The notes under the pieces were generated by a model. It saw nothing but the letters and a program-made list of their open reading frames with translations, searched no databases and was not told where the DNA came from. Made by a program: the position numbers and the translations under genes. DNA of 64,000 nucleotides from Paenalcaligenes sp052103955 (GTDB lineage Bacteria; Pseudomonadota; Gammaproteobacteria; Burkholderiales; Burkholderiaceae_B), in the NCBI GenBank assembly GCA_052103955.1, contig JBQELO010000017.1, forward strand, positions 17,286 to 81,285, in the 5' to 3' direction. Below, piece by piece: positions 1-7,569 of the stretch (positions are counted from its first letter, which is position 1; each line of letters starts with the position of its first letter).

Positions 1-214
1 CTAGCAACACATGGCCGTTATCCAATAAAGGAATAATCACCACCGCCCCTGGATGCACCACGTAATCACGAGTGCTTTGTGCACCATCTGGCAAACGTAC
101 AGTATCGCGCTTAAGCGTTAAAAAACTGCCCTCGTGCAATGTTTCGCTTTCCACTAAAGCTTCCGTTAAATGGGCAAACTCGCTGTCTTGATCCGGATGT
201 AGAGATTGGGTCAT
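1..214 (-). CDS. NUDIX hydrolase, ADP-ribose pyrophosphatase-like (N-terminal part only)
   Basis: About 71 N-terminal codons are visible; the gene runs off the left edge. Translation gives an N-terminus with the pattern ETLHEGSFLTLKRDTVRLPDG followed by YVVHPGAVVIIPLLDNGHVLL. That is how ADP-ribose pyrophosphatases of the NudF/YffH type begin: a dimerisation strand, then the first strand of the NUDIX fold. The catalytic NUDIX box itself lies outside the window, so substrate cannot be judged. The ATG at 212-214 is chosen because family similarity starts soon after it. The frame stays open upstream to a GTG near 268, so a slightly longer protein is possible. It is the last of three minus-strand genes here, 149 bases after the small lipoprotein gene. 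Confidence 0.75.
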   Translation of the reverse strand, partial: MTQSLHPDQDSEFAHLTEALVESETLHEGSFLTLKRDTVRLPDGAQSTRDYVVHPGAVVIIPLLDNGHVLL

Positions 215-363
215 TATGTGTTCCAGTGCTAGGTAGGTTTCTGCATCGTTACGACGCCCCCCCGTCACTATACCGTTACCGCGCAGCCTTATGTTCTTTG
301 TCTAAAAAAATCATCACTGTGCTCCGACTACTCACCACACCACGCTGACCATTGCAGCTTCTC

Positions 364-552
364 CTAGGGGGCCAGTACGGGTTTTGCCTTGCCCGCCACC
401 CATGGTAACGACACAAACACCTCTTGCTCTGGATACATCGTTTGCATGCCCTGCGGCTGACCTAAAGATGTGGTCACCGCTTTATGCGCGACACAACCTG
501 ACAACACTACAGCAACCATTGTTAGCAAAGCAAAAATAGAACAGCGCCCCAT
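364..552 (-). CDS. Small lipoprotein, VirB7-like in size
   Basis: A 62-residue protein with a clear lipoprotein signal: a charged start, a hydrophobic stretch at about residues 5-17 and the lipobox LSGC with the lipidated Cys at residue 20. The mature part is only about 42 residues and has no recognised domain. The start is fixed by a strong Shine-Dalgarno sequence (AGGAGGT) placed just before the ATG at 550-552; a longer frame from 585 would overlap the upstream gene and lacks this support. It follows the VirB9/TcpQ-like gene by 11 bases and is almost certainly co-transcribed with it. In type IV secretion a short lipoprotein (VirB7) pairs with VirB9 in the outer membrane; by analogy this could be a partner of the upstream protein. 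That role is inference. Confidence 0.7.
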   Translation of the reverse strand: MGRCSIFALLTMVAVVLSGCVAHKAVTTSLGQPQGMQTMYPEQEVFVSLPWVAGKAKPVLAP

Positions 553-563
553 TACACACCTCC

Positions 564-1463
564 TCACGACCCTACAGCCATACACTTGCCCGTTAACGGC
601 ACCACACGCAACACCTGATTGCTGTAAAAACAGGGCCGTAATGGGTAATCACCTAACTGCGTACTAAGCAGCAGTTGCTGTACAGCATCAGTGAAATCTC
701 CCTGATACGAAAATGGGCCGCTTAAGGGAATCTCTACCGATACCGCCCAATGCTCATCGTTAAACACCCAGTCCGCGGCCAGCGCCCATCGCTGCAAAAG
801 CTGCTTTAAGTTGCGATCTGACGCATGAGAAGTAAAAGTATCGTGCACAACCTCTGTGTCTACGCGTTCCTGCAGAGTAATGGGACCAGATGACTCTACA
901 TGCCGTGAAGATGAATCCTGCCCAACATCAACCGCTATCGCCACACCGCTATGCTTACTGCCCTTCTGAGGCTCACGAGCTATAGGCTCTACAGCCTCTA
1001 TAGCTAGTGCTCTTACCTGACTTTCATTCCGCTGTTGATCATAAGCAACTGCCATTGTGTGCTGCTTTCGTAGATAGCTCTGCAATGCGGGCATAAACGG
1101 GCTTCTATACGCCCATGCCTGCTCTGTACCACGCCGGAGCAACAGAACATCCACCCTACTATTAACCACATGATAAACACCCTGCTTTTGCGCCTGCAAA
1201 GGCACTAATCCCCCCTCACGCAATGCAAATAGTGCAGGTAGAGACACATCGCCCGCAAACTGCAACCACAACTGCTGCGCATTGCTAAACACTTGCAACG
1301 GTGCTAAATAATCACTGCCTGTAAGCTCCCACGAAAAATCGAATTGATACTCGTCACCTGCTGACGCCAATGCGCCCCAGCCATCCCACCATGAACCATT
1401 GTTTGGAGCAGCACACCCCGCAAGCATGCCGCAAATCATAATGCTTACAATACGTTGCCTCAT
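564..1463 (-). CDS. Lipoprotein with VirB9-like N-terminal half and TcpQ-like C-terminal domain
   Basis: A 299-residue predicted outer-membrane lipoprotein (lipobox LAGC, Cys17). Residues about 38-125 show a beta-rich pattern resembling the VirB9/TrbG N-terminal domain: a YQFDFSW strand, then alternating strands ending in a segment like VDVLLLRRGTEQAWAYR. Residues about 130-210 are a low-complexity linker. Residues about 215-295 resemble the TcpQ/PilL C-terminal domain found in type IVb pilus and conjugation proteins: an LKQLLQRWA start, an aromatic strand and a closing QVLRVVPL. The downstream gene encodes a short lipoprotein. No secretin, ATPase, pilin or other secretion gene is visible nearby, so it may be an orphan outer-membrane assembly protein or the edge of a decayed system. 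The domain assignments rest on pattern recognition only. Confidence 0.6.
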   Translation of the reverse strand: MRQRIVSIMICGMLAGCAAPNNGSWWDGWGALASAGDEYQFDFSWELTGSDYLAPLQVFSNAQQLWLQFAGDVSLPALFALREGGLVPLQAQKQGVYHVVNSRVDVLLLRRGTEQAWAYRSPFMPALQSYLRKQHTMAVAYDQQRNESQVRALAIEAVEPIAREPQKGSKHSGVAIAVDVGQDSSSRHVESSGPITLQERVDTEVVHDTFTSHASDRNLKQLLQRWALAADWVFNDEHWAVSVEIPLSGPFSYQGDFTDAVQQLLLSTQLGDYPLRPCFYSNQVLRVVPLTGKCMAVGS

Positions 1464-1475
1464 AGTTCACCCAAT

Positions 1476-1508
1476 AAAAAAGCACCCAACCAGTAATGAT
1501 TGGGTGCT
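1476..1508 (-). terminator. Rho-independent terminator after the solute-binding protein gene
   Basis: A perfect 9-bp stem (AGCACCCAA / TTGGGTGCT) with a 10-base loop, followed on the minus strand by five T residues. It lies 55 bases past the stop of the solute-binding protein gene and just upstream of the VirB9/TcpQ-like gene, so it separates the two transcription units. Confidence 0.9.
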
Positions 1509-1562
1509 ATCTTCGGCGATTTACACGAGCAAAACTAGCGTGATGATTGCCTATGGCTCAAC

Positions 1563-2855
1563 TTAGCGTGGTCTAGCATTCGCAATTTTATTGGCTTCTG
1601 CCGCTGCTACACGCAATGCTGCTACAGCAGGCGTTTTACCATCCAACGCTTCTTCTAGCGTCAGGTTAAACATGGCACGAATCTGATGGTAATTGTTTAC
1701 GCGGAAACCACGAGTCGTGTTTTCAGGGTTTTTCTCGTACACATCCACCAATGCTTTCCAGTCACCCAAGTTAGCGTAGTAGGAAGGCTCTGTTTTCGCA
1801 TAAGCGGCTTGCGTCAGAGGCAGGTAGCCCGTGGACTCATACCATTTTTGCGCGATGTCATCAGATGCCAGCCAGTTCACAAATTGTGCACTAGCTTTGT
1901 CTTCATCATTAGATTTGCCTTTGCTTGCCCAGAAACCAGAACCCGACACAAATGGGTTGCCTGGCTGTGCGGTAACTTGTGGGTAGTATGGCAAGCCAGT
2001 CACAGCGTAATTCAAACTACGCTGAGCATTTAATCTGCCGATATTGCCAGAGTTAGACAGCAATACAGCACACTCACCACCTTGGAAACGGTCTACTGAT
2101 TGTGGGCCGAACTCAGGCTTCACCATCAATTCGCTACGCACCCAACTGATCATCGTAGACAAGTGGCGTACGTACAGAATATCGAACTCAAAACCACGAC
2201 GATTATTGTTATCGCCAGCATAGAACTGCTTATTCACCGCAGCCAAGTTTTCCAAGTTAATGGAAACCGGTTGGTCAGAGGTTAATGGGCAACGACGTGA
2301 ACCGTTATTTGCCAATGTCACCAATTGGTCTTGCAAGCCCTGCCATACGCGCTGCGGTTGTGTTGGCTCTAAACCAGCACGTTTGAACGCATCAACGTTA
2401 TAGAACATCACAGGAATTTCAGCCATAAATGGCAGCGCTAACATGCGACCACGGGTGTCGTGCATGAAGTTGTTCGCTGCTGGCAAAAACCAGCGCTGAT
2501 TCCCTGCTGTCGCTTTGGTCAGTAAGGTGTGCATAGGCTGCACATAAGAGCGCTGTGCCACGTCATCCAGACCCGAGGTTTCACCCATTTGGAATAGATT
2601 GGGCTTGCTTTGATCAGCCTGTAAGGCTGTATCTAATTGTTCTTCACTTTCAAATGCACGCAGATTGACTCGTACATCGTCCTGATTACGATTGTAGTTG
2701 CGGACCAGCTCTTCAAAAACGACTTTATTGTATTCTGGCAAGGCGTGCCAGACCTGAATATCCGTCGCGGCGGATGCTGCCGAGGTAGCAGTAACCAGAA
2801 ATGCAATAGCCGTTAAACGGCCTGATACAGCTGAAGAAAAAAATGTTTTTTCCAT
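1563..2855 (-). CDS. ABC transporter solute-binding protein, UgpB-like
   Basis: A 430-residue periplasmic family 1 solute-binding protein with a Sec signal peptide (hydrophobic residues about 13-27, Ala-rich cleavage region near 28-30). The mature protein starts with DIQVWHALPEYNK and carries GECAVLLSNSGNIGRL, a YESTGYLPLTQAAY segment near the C-terminus and an NYHQIRAMFNLTLEEAL tail; all four match the glycerol-3-phosphate binding protein UgpB. Length is typical. No permease or ATPase gene (ugpA, E, C) is next to it, so substrate and partners are open. It begins 7 bases after dadA and is probably translated from the same mRNA, an unusual pairing. The operon ends at the terminator at 1476-1508. 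Confidence 0.85.
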   Translation of the reverse strand: MEKTFFSSAVSGRLTAIAFLVTATSAASAATDIQVWHALPEYNKVVFEELVRNYNRNQDDVRVNLRAFESEEQLDTALQADQSKPNLFQMGETSGLDDVAQRSYVQPMHTLLTKATAGNQRWFLPAANNFMHDTRGRMLALPFMAEIPVMFYNVDAFKRAGLEPTQPQRVWQGLQDQLVTLANNGSRRCPLTSDQPVSINLENLAAVNKQFYAGDNNNRRGFEFDILYVRHLSTMISWVRSELMVKPEFGPQSVDRFQGGECAVLLSNSGNIGRLNAQRSLNYAVTGLPYYPQVTAQPGNPFVSGSGFWASKGKSNDEDKASAQFVNWLASDDIAQKWYESTGYLPLTQAAYAKTEPSYYANLGDWKALVDVYEKNPENTTRGFRVNNYHQIRAMFNLTLEEALDGKTPAVAALRVAAAEANKIANARPR

Positions 2856-2862
2856 GAAATGC

Positions 2863-4116
2863 CTAGCGCAAAAAAGGAAATTCCGCTTCGGGTTGTCTGC
2901 CTGCGATTAGGTCAGCCAACGCTTTGCCAGAACCGGCCCCAAGAGTCCAACCTAACGTACCATGTCCGGTATTGAGATACAGGTTTCGTACTTCAGTGCG
3001 TCCGATTAGGGGAACATTGGATGGAGTAGCTGGACGCAACCCCGACCAAAACTGAACATTATCAAAATCAAGCGCATTTGGGAATAACTCTTGTGCTTGC
3101 TTAACCATTGCCAAGCACCGTTTGCCATTTAAAGCCCGAGAATAGCCACTGAGTTCCGCCGTTCCCGCCATACGCAAGGTATTACCCAACCGAGTATACG
3201 CCATTTTTCTAGCAGAATCGGTAAGACTAATATCAGGAATGGCACTAGCATCTTGAATATCAAAAGAGGCTGAATAGCCCTTTGCCGGATACACAGGACA
3301 ACTGATACCCAGAGGTGATAGCAATGCTGCTGAATGTGCCCCTAACGCCACCACGACGGCATCTACAGGCACATGCTGGTATTCGCCTTCGGCATCAATA
3401 ATTTCCAGATGCTGTACTTGCCCTTGCTCGGCGCACAAACGCGTTACCTGAGTGCTGTACTGAAAACTCACCCCTTTATTCGCCAACTGTGTCGCCAGTT
3501 GGGTCGTCCATTCGTAGGCATCACCGGACTCATCCTCAGGGTGAAAATCACCACCTGCGATTTGGTGCTTCATGCCTTTTAAGGCCGGCACCAGAGCCAC
3601 CAACTCATCGGCGCTGAGAATACGTCGGTCGATGCCAAAGTTACGCATCACATCCGCCATTTCCTGCGCTTCATCAAAACTGCGCTCATCACGATAAAAG
3701 CTCAGAATACCTTTTTCTAAGCAGTGATAATCCACGTCCACTGACTGACGCATTTCTTGCAGTACGGTGCGGCTGTACTCTGCTAATCGCAGCAACGCTT
3801 TGACATTAGGCTCAAAGCGCTTGGGTTGGCACTCCCATAAGAAGCGCAGCCCCCACATCCATTGCTTAGGATCTAGTGACGGTTTAAACCATAGCGGGGC
3901 ATCGTCTTTAAACAGCCATCTTGCCAAGCGCCACGGAGCTTTGGGATTGGCCCATGGCTCAGCATAAGACACTGAAATTTGCCCGCCATTGGCACGCGAA
4001 CACTCAAGCGCAGGCCCCGGCTGCCTGTCTATTACCAGTACCTCATGCCCATCTTGATGCAGCCACCATGCAGTGGCCACTCCCAGCGTTCCACTTCCTA
4101 ACACAGCGATTTTCAT
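2863..4116 (-). CDS. dadA: D-amino acid dehydrogenase
   Basis: A 417-residue FAD-dependent membrane-associated dehydrogenase that oxidises D-amino acids, classically D-alanine, to 2-oxo acids and ammonia and passes electrons to the quinone pool. The N-terminus has the dinucleotide-binding motif GSGTLG (residues 7-12), followed by the family-typical ECSRANGGQISVSYAEPWANP. The C-terminus has LRPATPSNVPLIGRT and the FAD-contacting NTGHGTLGWTLGAGSG. Length equals that of E. coli DadA. No alanine racemase gene (dadX) follows; instead a UgpB-like binding protein gene lies 7 bases downstream. The reductase gene upstream ends 49 bases away on the same strand, so all may share a transcript. Confidence 0.93.
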   Translation of the reverse strand: MKIAVLGSGTLGVATAWWLHQDGHEVLVIDRQPGPALECSRANGGQISVSYAEPWANPKAPWRLARWLFKDDAPLWFKPSLDPKQWMWGLRFLWECQPKRFEPNVKALLRLAEYSRTVLQEMRQSVDVDYHCLEKGILSFYRDERSFDEAQEMADVMRNFGIDRRILSADELVALVPALKGMKHQIAGGDFHPEDESGDAYEWTTQLATQLANKGVSFQYSTQVTRLCAEQGQVQHLEIIDAEGEYQHVPVDAVVVALGAHSAALLSPLGISCPVYPAKGYSASFDIQDASAIPDISLTDSARKMAYTRLGNTLRMAGTAELSGYSRALNGKRCLAMVKQAQELFPNALDFDNVQFWSGLRPATPSNVPLIGRTEVRNLYLNTGHGTLGWTLGAGSGKALADLIAGRQPEAEFPFLR

Positions 4117-4165
4117 GGCCCTACCCTTTTATGGCTGTAAACACGTCACGGCTTTCACCCAGCAC

Positions 4166-5194
4166 TTACAGGGCGTCAGCCTCTGATGTAAATGCATCGG
4201 CATAAAACTCAGCATCAGGCAATTTGCACTGCTCGCTGAAGTCTTTGCGTGCGCTCTCTACCATCGCAGGCGCACCACACGCATAGACTTCCCAACCCGA
4301 CATATCTGGCAAATCAGCCATCACGGCCTGATGTACAAAGCCGGTACGACCAAACCACGCATCGTCGGCGTGTGCATCAGAAATCACAGGGATGAACTGG
4401 AAGTTTGCGATGGTTTGTCCCCACTCTTGGGCCAACGCCATCATGTACAAGTCTTTAGGTCGACGGCCACCCCAGTACAAACGCACTTCGCGCGAAATAC
4501 CTTGCTGCTGCATGTGCTCAACAATAGCTTTAATGGGCGCAAAACCTGTACCACTGGCCAACAACACTATGGGTTTATCGCTGTCTTCACGCAGGAAGAA
4601 CGACCCCAGCGGCGCTTCAGCACGCAAGATTTCACGCTCTTTCATTTGTGTTGCGCCCGCACCGAATACGTGATCAGTAAACGCACCACCAGGCATATGA
4701 CGAATATGCAGTTCTACCAAGTTTTGCTCGTTTGGCGGATTCGCCATGGAGTAGCTGCGTCGACGACCATCTTTAAGAATGAACTCTAAATACTGACCAG
4801 CATAAAACTTGAATGGATCGCTTGCTGGCAATTGCAGCTTCACAATCATGACATCTTCGCTAATACGCTCTAGGCCTGCTACGCGTGATGGCATTTTACG
4901 GATTTGAATATCACCCATTTTTTGCGCCTGCAAAGACTCAATCACCATATCGGATTGAGGTCGCACTTGGCACATCAAGGTGTAACCAGCCTCTAGCTCG
5001 GCTGGTTCCAGAATTTTTTCTGGCGCACTACCTGCCTCGTACTCACCCTCGATGACCTTAGCCTTACAGGTAGAGCACGTGCCACTTTTACAGCTATACG
5101 GCAGCAAAATTTTGGCAGCAATAGCTGCGTCCAACAAGTTCTGTCCGGCCTCTACCGGAAACTCTAGCCCTGAGGGTTGTACAGTTACCTTCAT
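4166..5194 (-). CDS. 2Fe-2S ferredoxin/flavin NAD(P)H oxidoreductase (annotated in relatives as CDP-6-deoxy-delta-3,4-glucoseen reductase)
   Basis: A 342-residue fusion. Residues 1-90 are a plant-type ferredoxin with the cluster ligands Cys35, Cys40, Cys43 and Cys75 (pattern CKSGTCSTC...MC). Residues about 100-200 are a flavin-binding barrel with RRSYSMANP. Residues about 210-340 are a nucleotide-binding domain with LASGTGFAP, YWGGRRPKDLY and YACGAP. It moves electrons from NAD(P)H through FAD to the iron-sulfur cluster; the acceptor is unknown. The traditional sugar-reductase name is inherited from AscD and is probably not the true function, since no deoxysugar genes are near. The ATG at 5192-5194 is chosen because the upstream in-frame start is a GTG inside parC and similarity starts at MKVTVQPSG. 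parC ends 7 bases upstream. Confidence 0.85.
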   Translation of the reverse strand: MKVTVQPSGLEFPVEAGQNLLDAAIAAKILLPYSCKSGTCSTCKAKVIEGEYEAGSAPEKILEPAELEAGYTLMCQVRPQSDMVIESLQAQKMGDIQIRKMPSRVAGLERISEDVMIVKLQLPASDPFKFYAGQYLEFILKDGRRRSYSMANPPNEQNLVELHIRHMPGGAFTDHVFGAGATQMKEREILRAEAPLGSFFLREDSDKPIVLLASGTGFAPIKAIVEHMQQQGISREVRLYWGGRRPKDLYMMALAQEWGQTIANFQFIPVISDAHADDAWFGRTGFVHQAVMADLPDMSGWEVYACGAPAMVESARKDFSEQCKLPDAEFYADAFTSEADAL

Positions 5195-5201
5195 CTTATT
5201 T

Positions 5202-7529
5202 TCACTTATCACTATTCAAATTTTCACGTAAAGCGCTGAGCGTAGGTTCGGCAATTTTACTGTCCAGCAGGCGACCTTTACGTGCTCGTTTAGCTCGGTA
5301 AGGCTCCAGCGCGGACCAATCCAGATCCTCGGTGCTTTCTTTGCGCCTATAGATCCCAGACAACTGAATACCTTGCGGCCCTACAGCTACCCACTGCGCC
5401 AAAGAATCATCGTCATCCAGCGTCATTAACATCGTACCCCGTCCGCCAGACGATAGCACCCGCAATTCTTCTCTATCCACGACCATAAAGCGCCCTTTAG
5501 CACTTAATAGCGCTACGGCAGTGTCATCGTCGCGCAGCAACAGCGGAGGCATGAGTGTATCCCCTTCCGCCACGGTCATAAACTGTTTACCTGCACGTTG
5601 ACGTGATGTCATATCGGTCAGCGCACAAATAAAGCCATACGCACTTTTCGCCCCCAGCAAATACTGGGTTTTTTCAGAAGCGACTAGCATGTGCTGCACA
5701 GGTGCTCCGGTTGCAATATCAGCCAACGCAGTCACCGGTTGACCATCCCCCCGGCCTGACGGCAAGTTAGCCACGGAAATGGTATAGCAACGGCCATCCG
5801 TTCCCAAGGCGATTAAGTCATCCGTGCTACGACATTCAAACGCGGCATAGAAGCTATCCCCGGTTTTGAAGGCCACGGCGTCGTTATCGTGCCCATGACC
5901 TTGGCGCCTACGCATCCACCCTTTTTTAGACACAATCACCGTCACTGGTTCATCCAGTACTTTGTTTTCCAGTACGGCACGCTCGGCTTCCTCAATGATG
6001 GTGCGACGCTCATCCCCATAGGTTTGGGCATCGGTTTCCAACTCTTTGATCATCATGCGTTTAAAGGCCGCAGGATTATCCAATAGCTTTTGCAAACCCG
6101 CTTGTTCCTCGCGCTGTTTGGCTAGCTCTTGTTCAATTTTGAAACCTTCCAGTCTGGCTAACTGGCGCAAACGCATTTCAAGAATGTCTTCGGCTTGACG
6201 CTCTGACAACTTGAAAGTTTCCATCAAAGCCTCTTTAGGCTCATCGGCTTCGCGAATGGTTTTAATAACAGCATCTACGTCCAGATACACCACCATGCGT
6301 CCTTCTAGCACATGGATCCTATCTTCGACCTTATCCAACCGATAACGGGTACGGCGCAGCAATGTCTGATGCCTGTACTGCAGCCACTCTTCCAGCATTT
6401 GACGTACTGAGCGTTGACCTGGGCGCCCATCAATACCAATGCTGACCAAGTTAATGGTCTGATTGCATTCCATGCTGGTATGAGCCAGCAAGATATTGAT
6501 GAACTCTTGTCTGTCTACGCGGCTACTTTTGGGCTCGAACACCAAGCGTACTGGTGCATCTTTGCCTGACTCGTCTCGAACCGCATCCAATAGCCCCAAT
6601 AGCAAAGCTTTGGTTTGTTGTTGTTCGTTGCTGAGTGCTTTACGACCCGTACGCACTTTAGGGTTCGTACGGTCTTCAATTTCTTCCAGAATTTTCTGCG
6701 CTGATGCTCCCGGTGGAAGCTCTGTGACCACCAGTTGCCACTGCCCTCTGGCCATTTCCTCAATGGTCCAACGCGCCCGCACCTTAATGCTGCCACGCCC
6801 TGAAGCATAAATTTGGCTAATTTCTTGGCGGCTAGAGATAATTTGCCCACCACCCGGAAAGTCTGGACCGGGGATTAACTCAGCCAGCGTTTCATCAGAC
6901 AGCTTAGGATCACGAATCAACTCTACACAAGCATGCGTGACTTCGCGCAAGTTATGCGGGGGAATATCGGTTGCCATACCCACCGCAATCCCTGAAGCAC
7001 CGTTTAACAGCACCACCGGCAAACGCGCCGGCAACAACAATGGTTCTTTTTGTGAGCCGTCGTAGTTGGGGATAAAGTCCACCGTGCCTTCGCCCAGCTC
7101 ATCCAACAACACTTTGGCAAAAGGCGTCAAACGGGCCTCGGTGTATCGCATGGCTGCCGCATTATCACCATCGCGTGAACCAAAGTTACCTTGACCATCA
7201 ATTAAGGGGTAACGCAAGCTGAAGTCTTGCGCCATACGTACCATGGCGTCGTAGGCGGCCTGATCCCCGTGCGGGTGATACTTACCCAGTACATCCCCCA
7301 CTACGCGCGCAGATTTCACCGGCTTCGCACCTGCCGCTAAACCCATTGCTTGCATAGCGTACAAAATACGTCGTTGTACAGGCTTTTGCCCATCCGACAC
7401 ATCCGGCAAAGCGCGCCCGCGCACTACGGATACTGCATAATCCAAATAGGCTTGTTCGGCATACAAACCTAAGCTCAAGCTGTCATCATTGCTACCTTGA
7501 TCAAATAGCCCTGGTTGCTGAGAATCCAT
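5202..7529 (-). CDS. parC: DNA topoisomerase IV subunit A
   Basis: A 775-residue protein. The breakage-reunion domain shows PVQRRILYAM, KYHPHGD and AMRYTEARL with the DNA-linking tyrosine at residue 129, then GIAVGMATDIPPHN. A coiled-coil region and a C-terminal beta-propeller region follow. With ParE it decatenates daughter chromosomes. In the quinolone-pocket region the residue matching E. coli ParC Ser80 is Gln90 and the one matching Glu84 is Asp94; Gln here appears to be usual in related betaproteobacteria and is not evidence of acquired resistance. It follows parE by 40 bases in the same orientation. Confidence 0.97.
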   Translation of the reverse strand: MDSQQPGLFDQGSNDDSLSLGLYAEQAYLDYAVSVVRGRALPDVSDGQKPVQRRILYAMQAMGLAAGAKPVKSARVVGDVLGKYHPHGDQAAYDAMVRMAQDFSLRYPLIDGQGNFGSRDGDNAAAMRYTEARLTPFAKVLLDELGEGTVDFIPNYDGSQKEPLLLPARLPVVLLNGASGIAVGMATDIPPHNLREVTHACVELIRDPKLSDETLAELIPGPDFPGGGQIISSRQEISQIYASGRGSIKVRARWTIEEMARGQWQLVVTELPPGASAQKILEEIEDRTNPKVRTGRKALSNEQQQTKALLLGLLDAVRDESGKDAPVRLVFEPKSSRVDRQEFINILLAHTSMECNQTINLVSIGIDGRPGQRSVRQMLEEWLQYRHQTLLRRTRYRLDKVEDRIHVLEGRMVVYLDVDAVIKTIREADEPKEALMETFKLSERQAEDILEMRLRQLARLEGFKIEQELAKQREEQAGLQKLLDNPAAFKRMMIKELETDAQTYGDERRTIIEEAERAVLENKVLDEPVTVIVSKKGWMRRRQGHGHDNDAVAFKTGDSFYAAFECRSTDDLIALGTDGRCYTISVANLPSGRGDGQPVTALADIATGAPVQHMLVASEKTQYLLGAKSAYGFICALTDMTSRQRAGKQFMTVAEGDTLMPPLLLRDDDTAVALLSAKGRFMVVDREELRVLSSGGRGTMLMTLDDDDSLAQWVAVGPQGIQLSGIYRRKESTEDLDWSALEPYRAKRARKGRLLDSKIAEPTLSALRENLNSDK

Positions 7530-7569
7530 GATGTTTACTCGTCAATTCGTTAAATAAAAGCAGGCGTGA

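Noticed and set aside
257..263. Run of seven C (G on the minus strand) as a possible phase-variable tract
   Set aside because: It lies upstream of the favoured NUDIX start and outside any supported reading frame; seven is also short for slippage.
7240..7290. Gln at the ParC position matching the quinolone-resistance residue Ser80
   Set aside because: Gln with a following Asp appears to be usual in betaproteobacterial ParC, so it is not evidence of acquired resistance.
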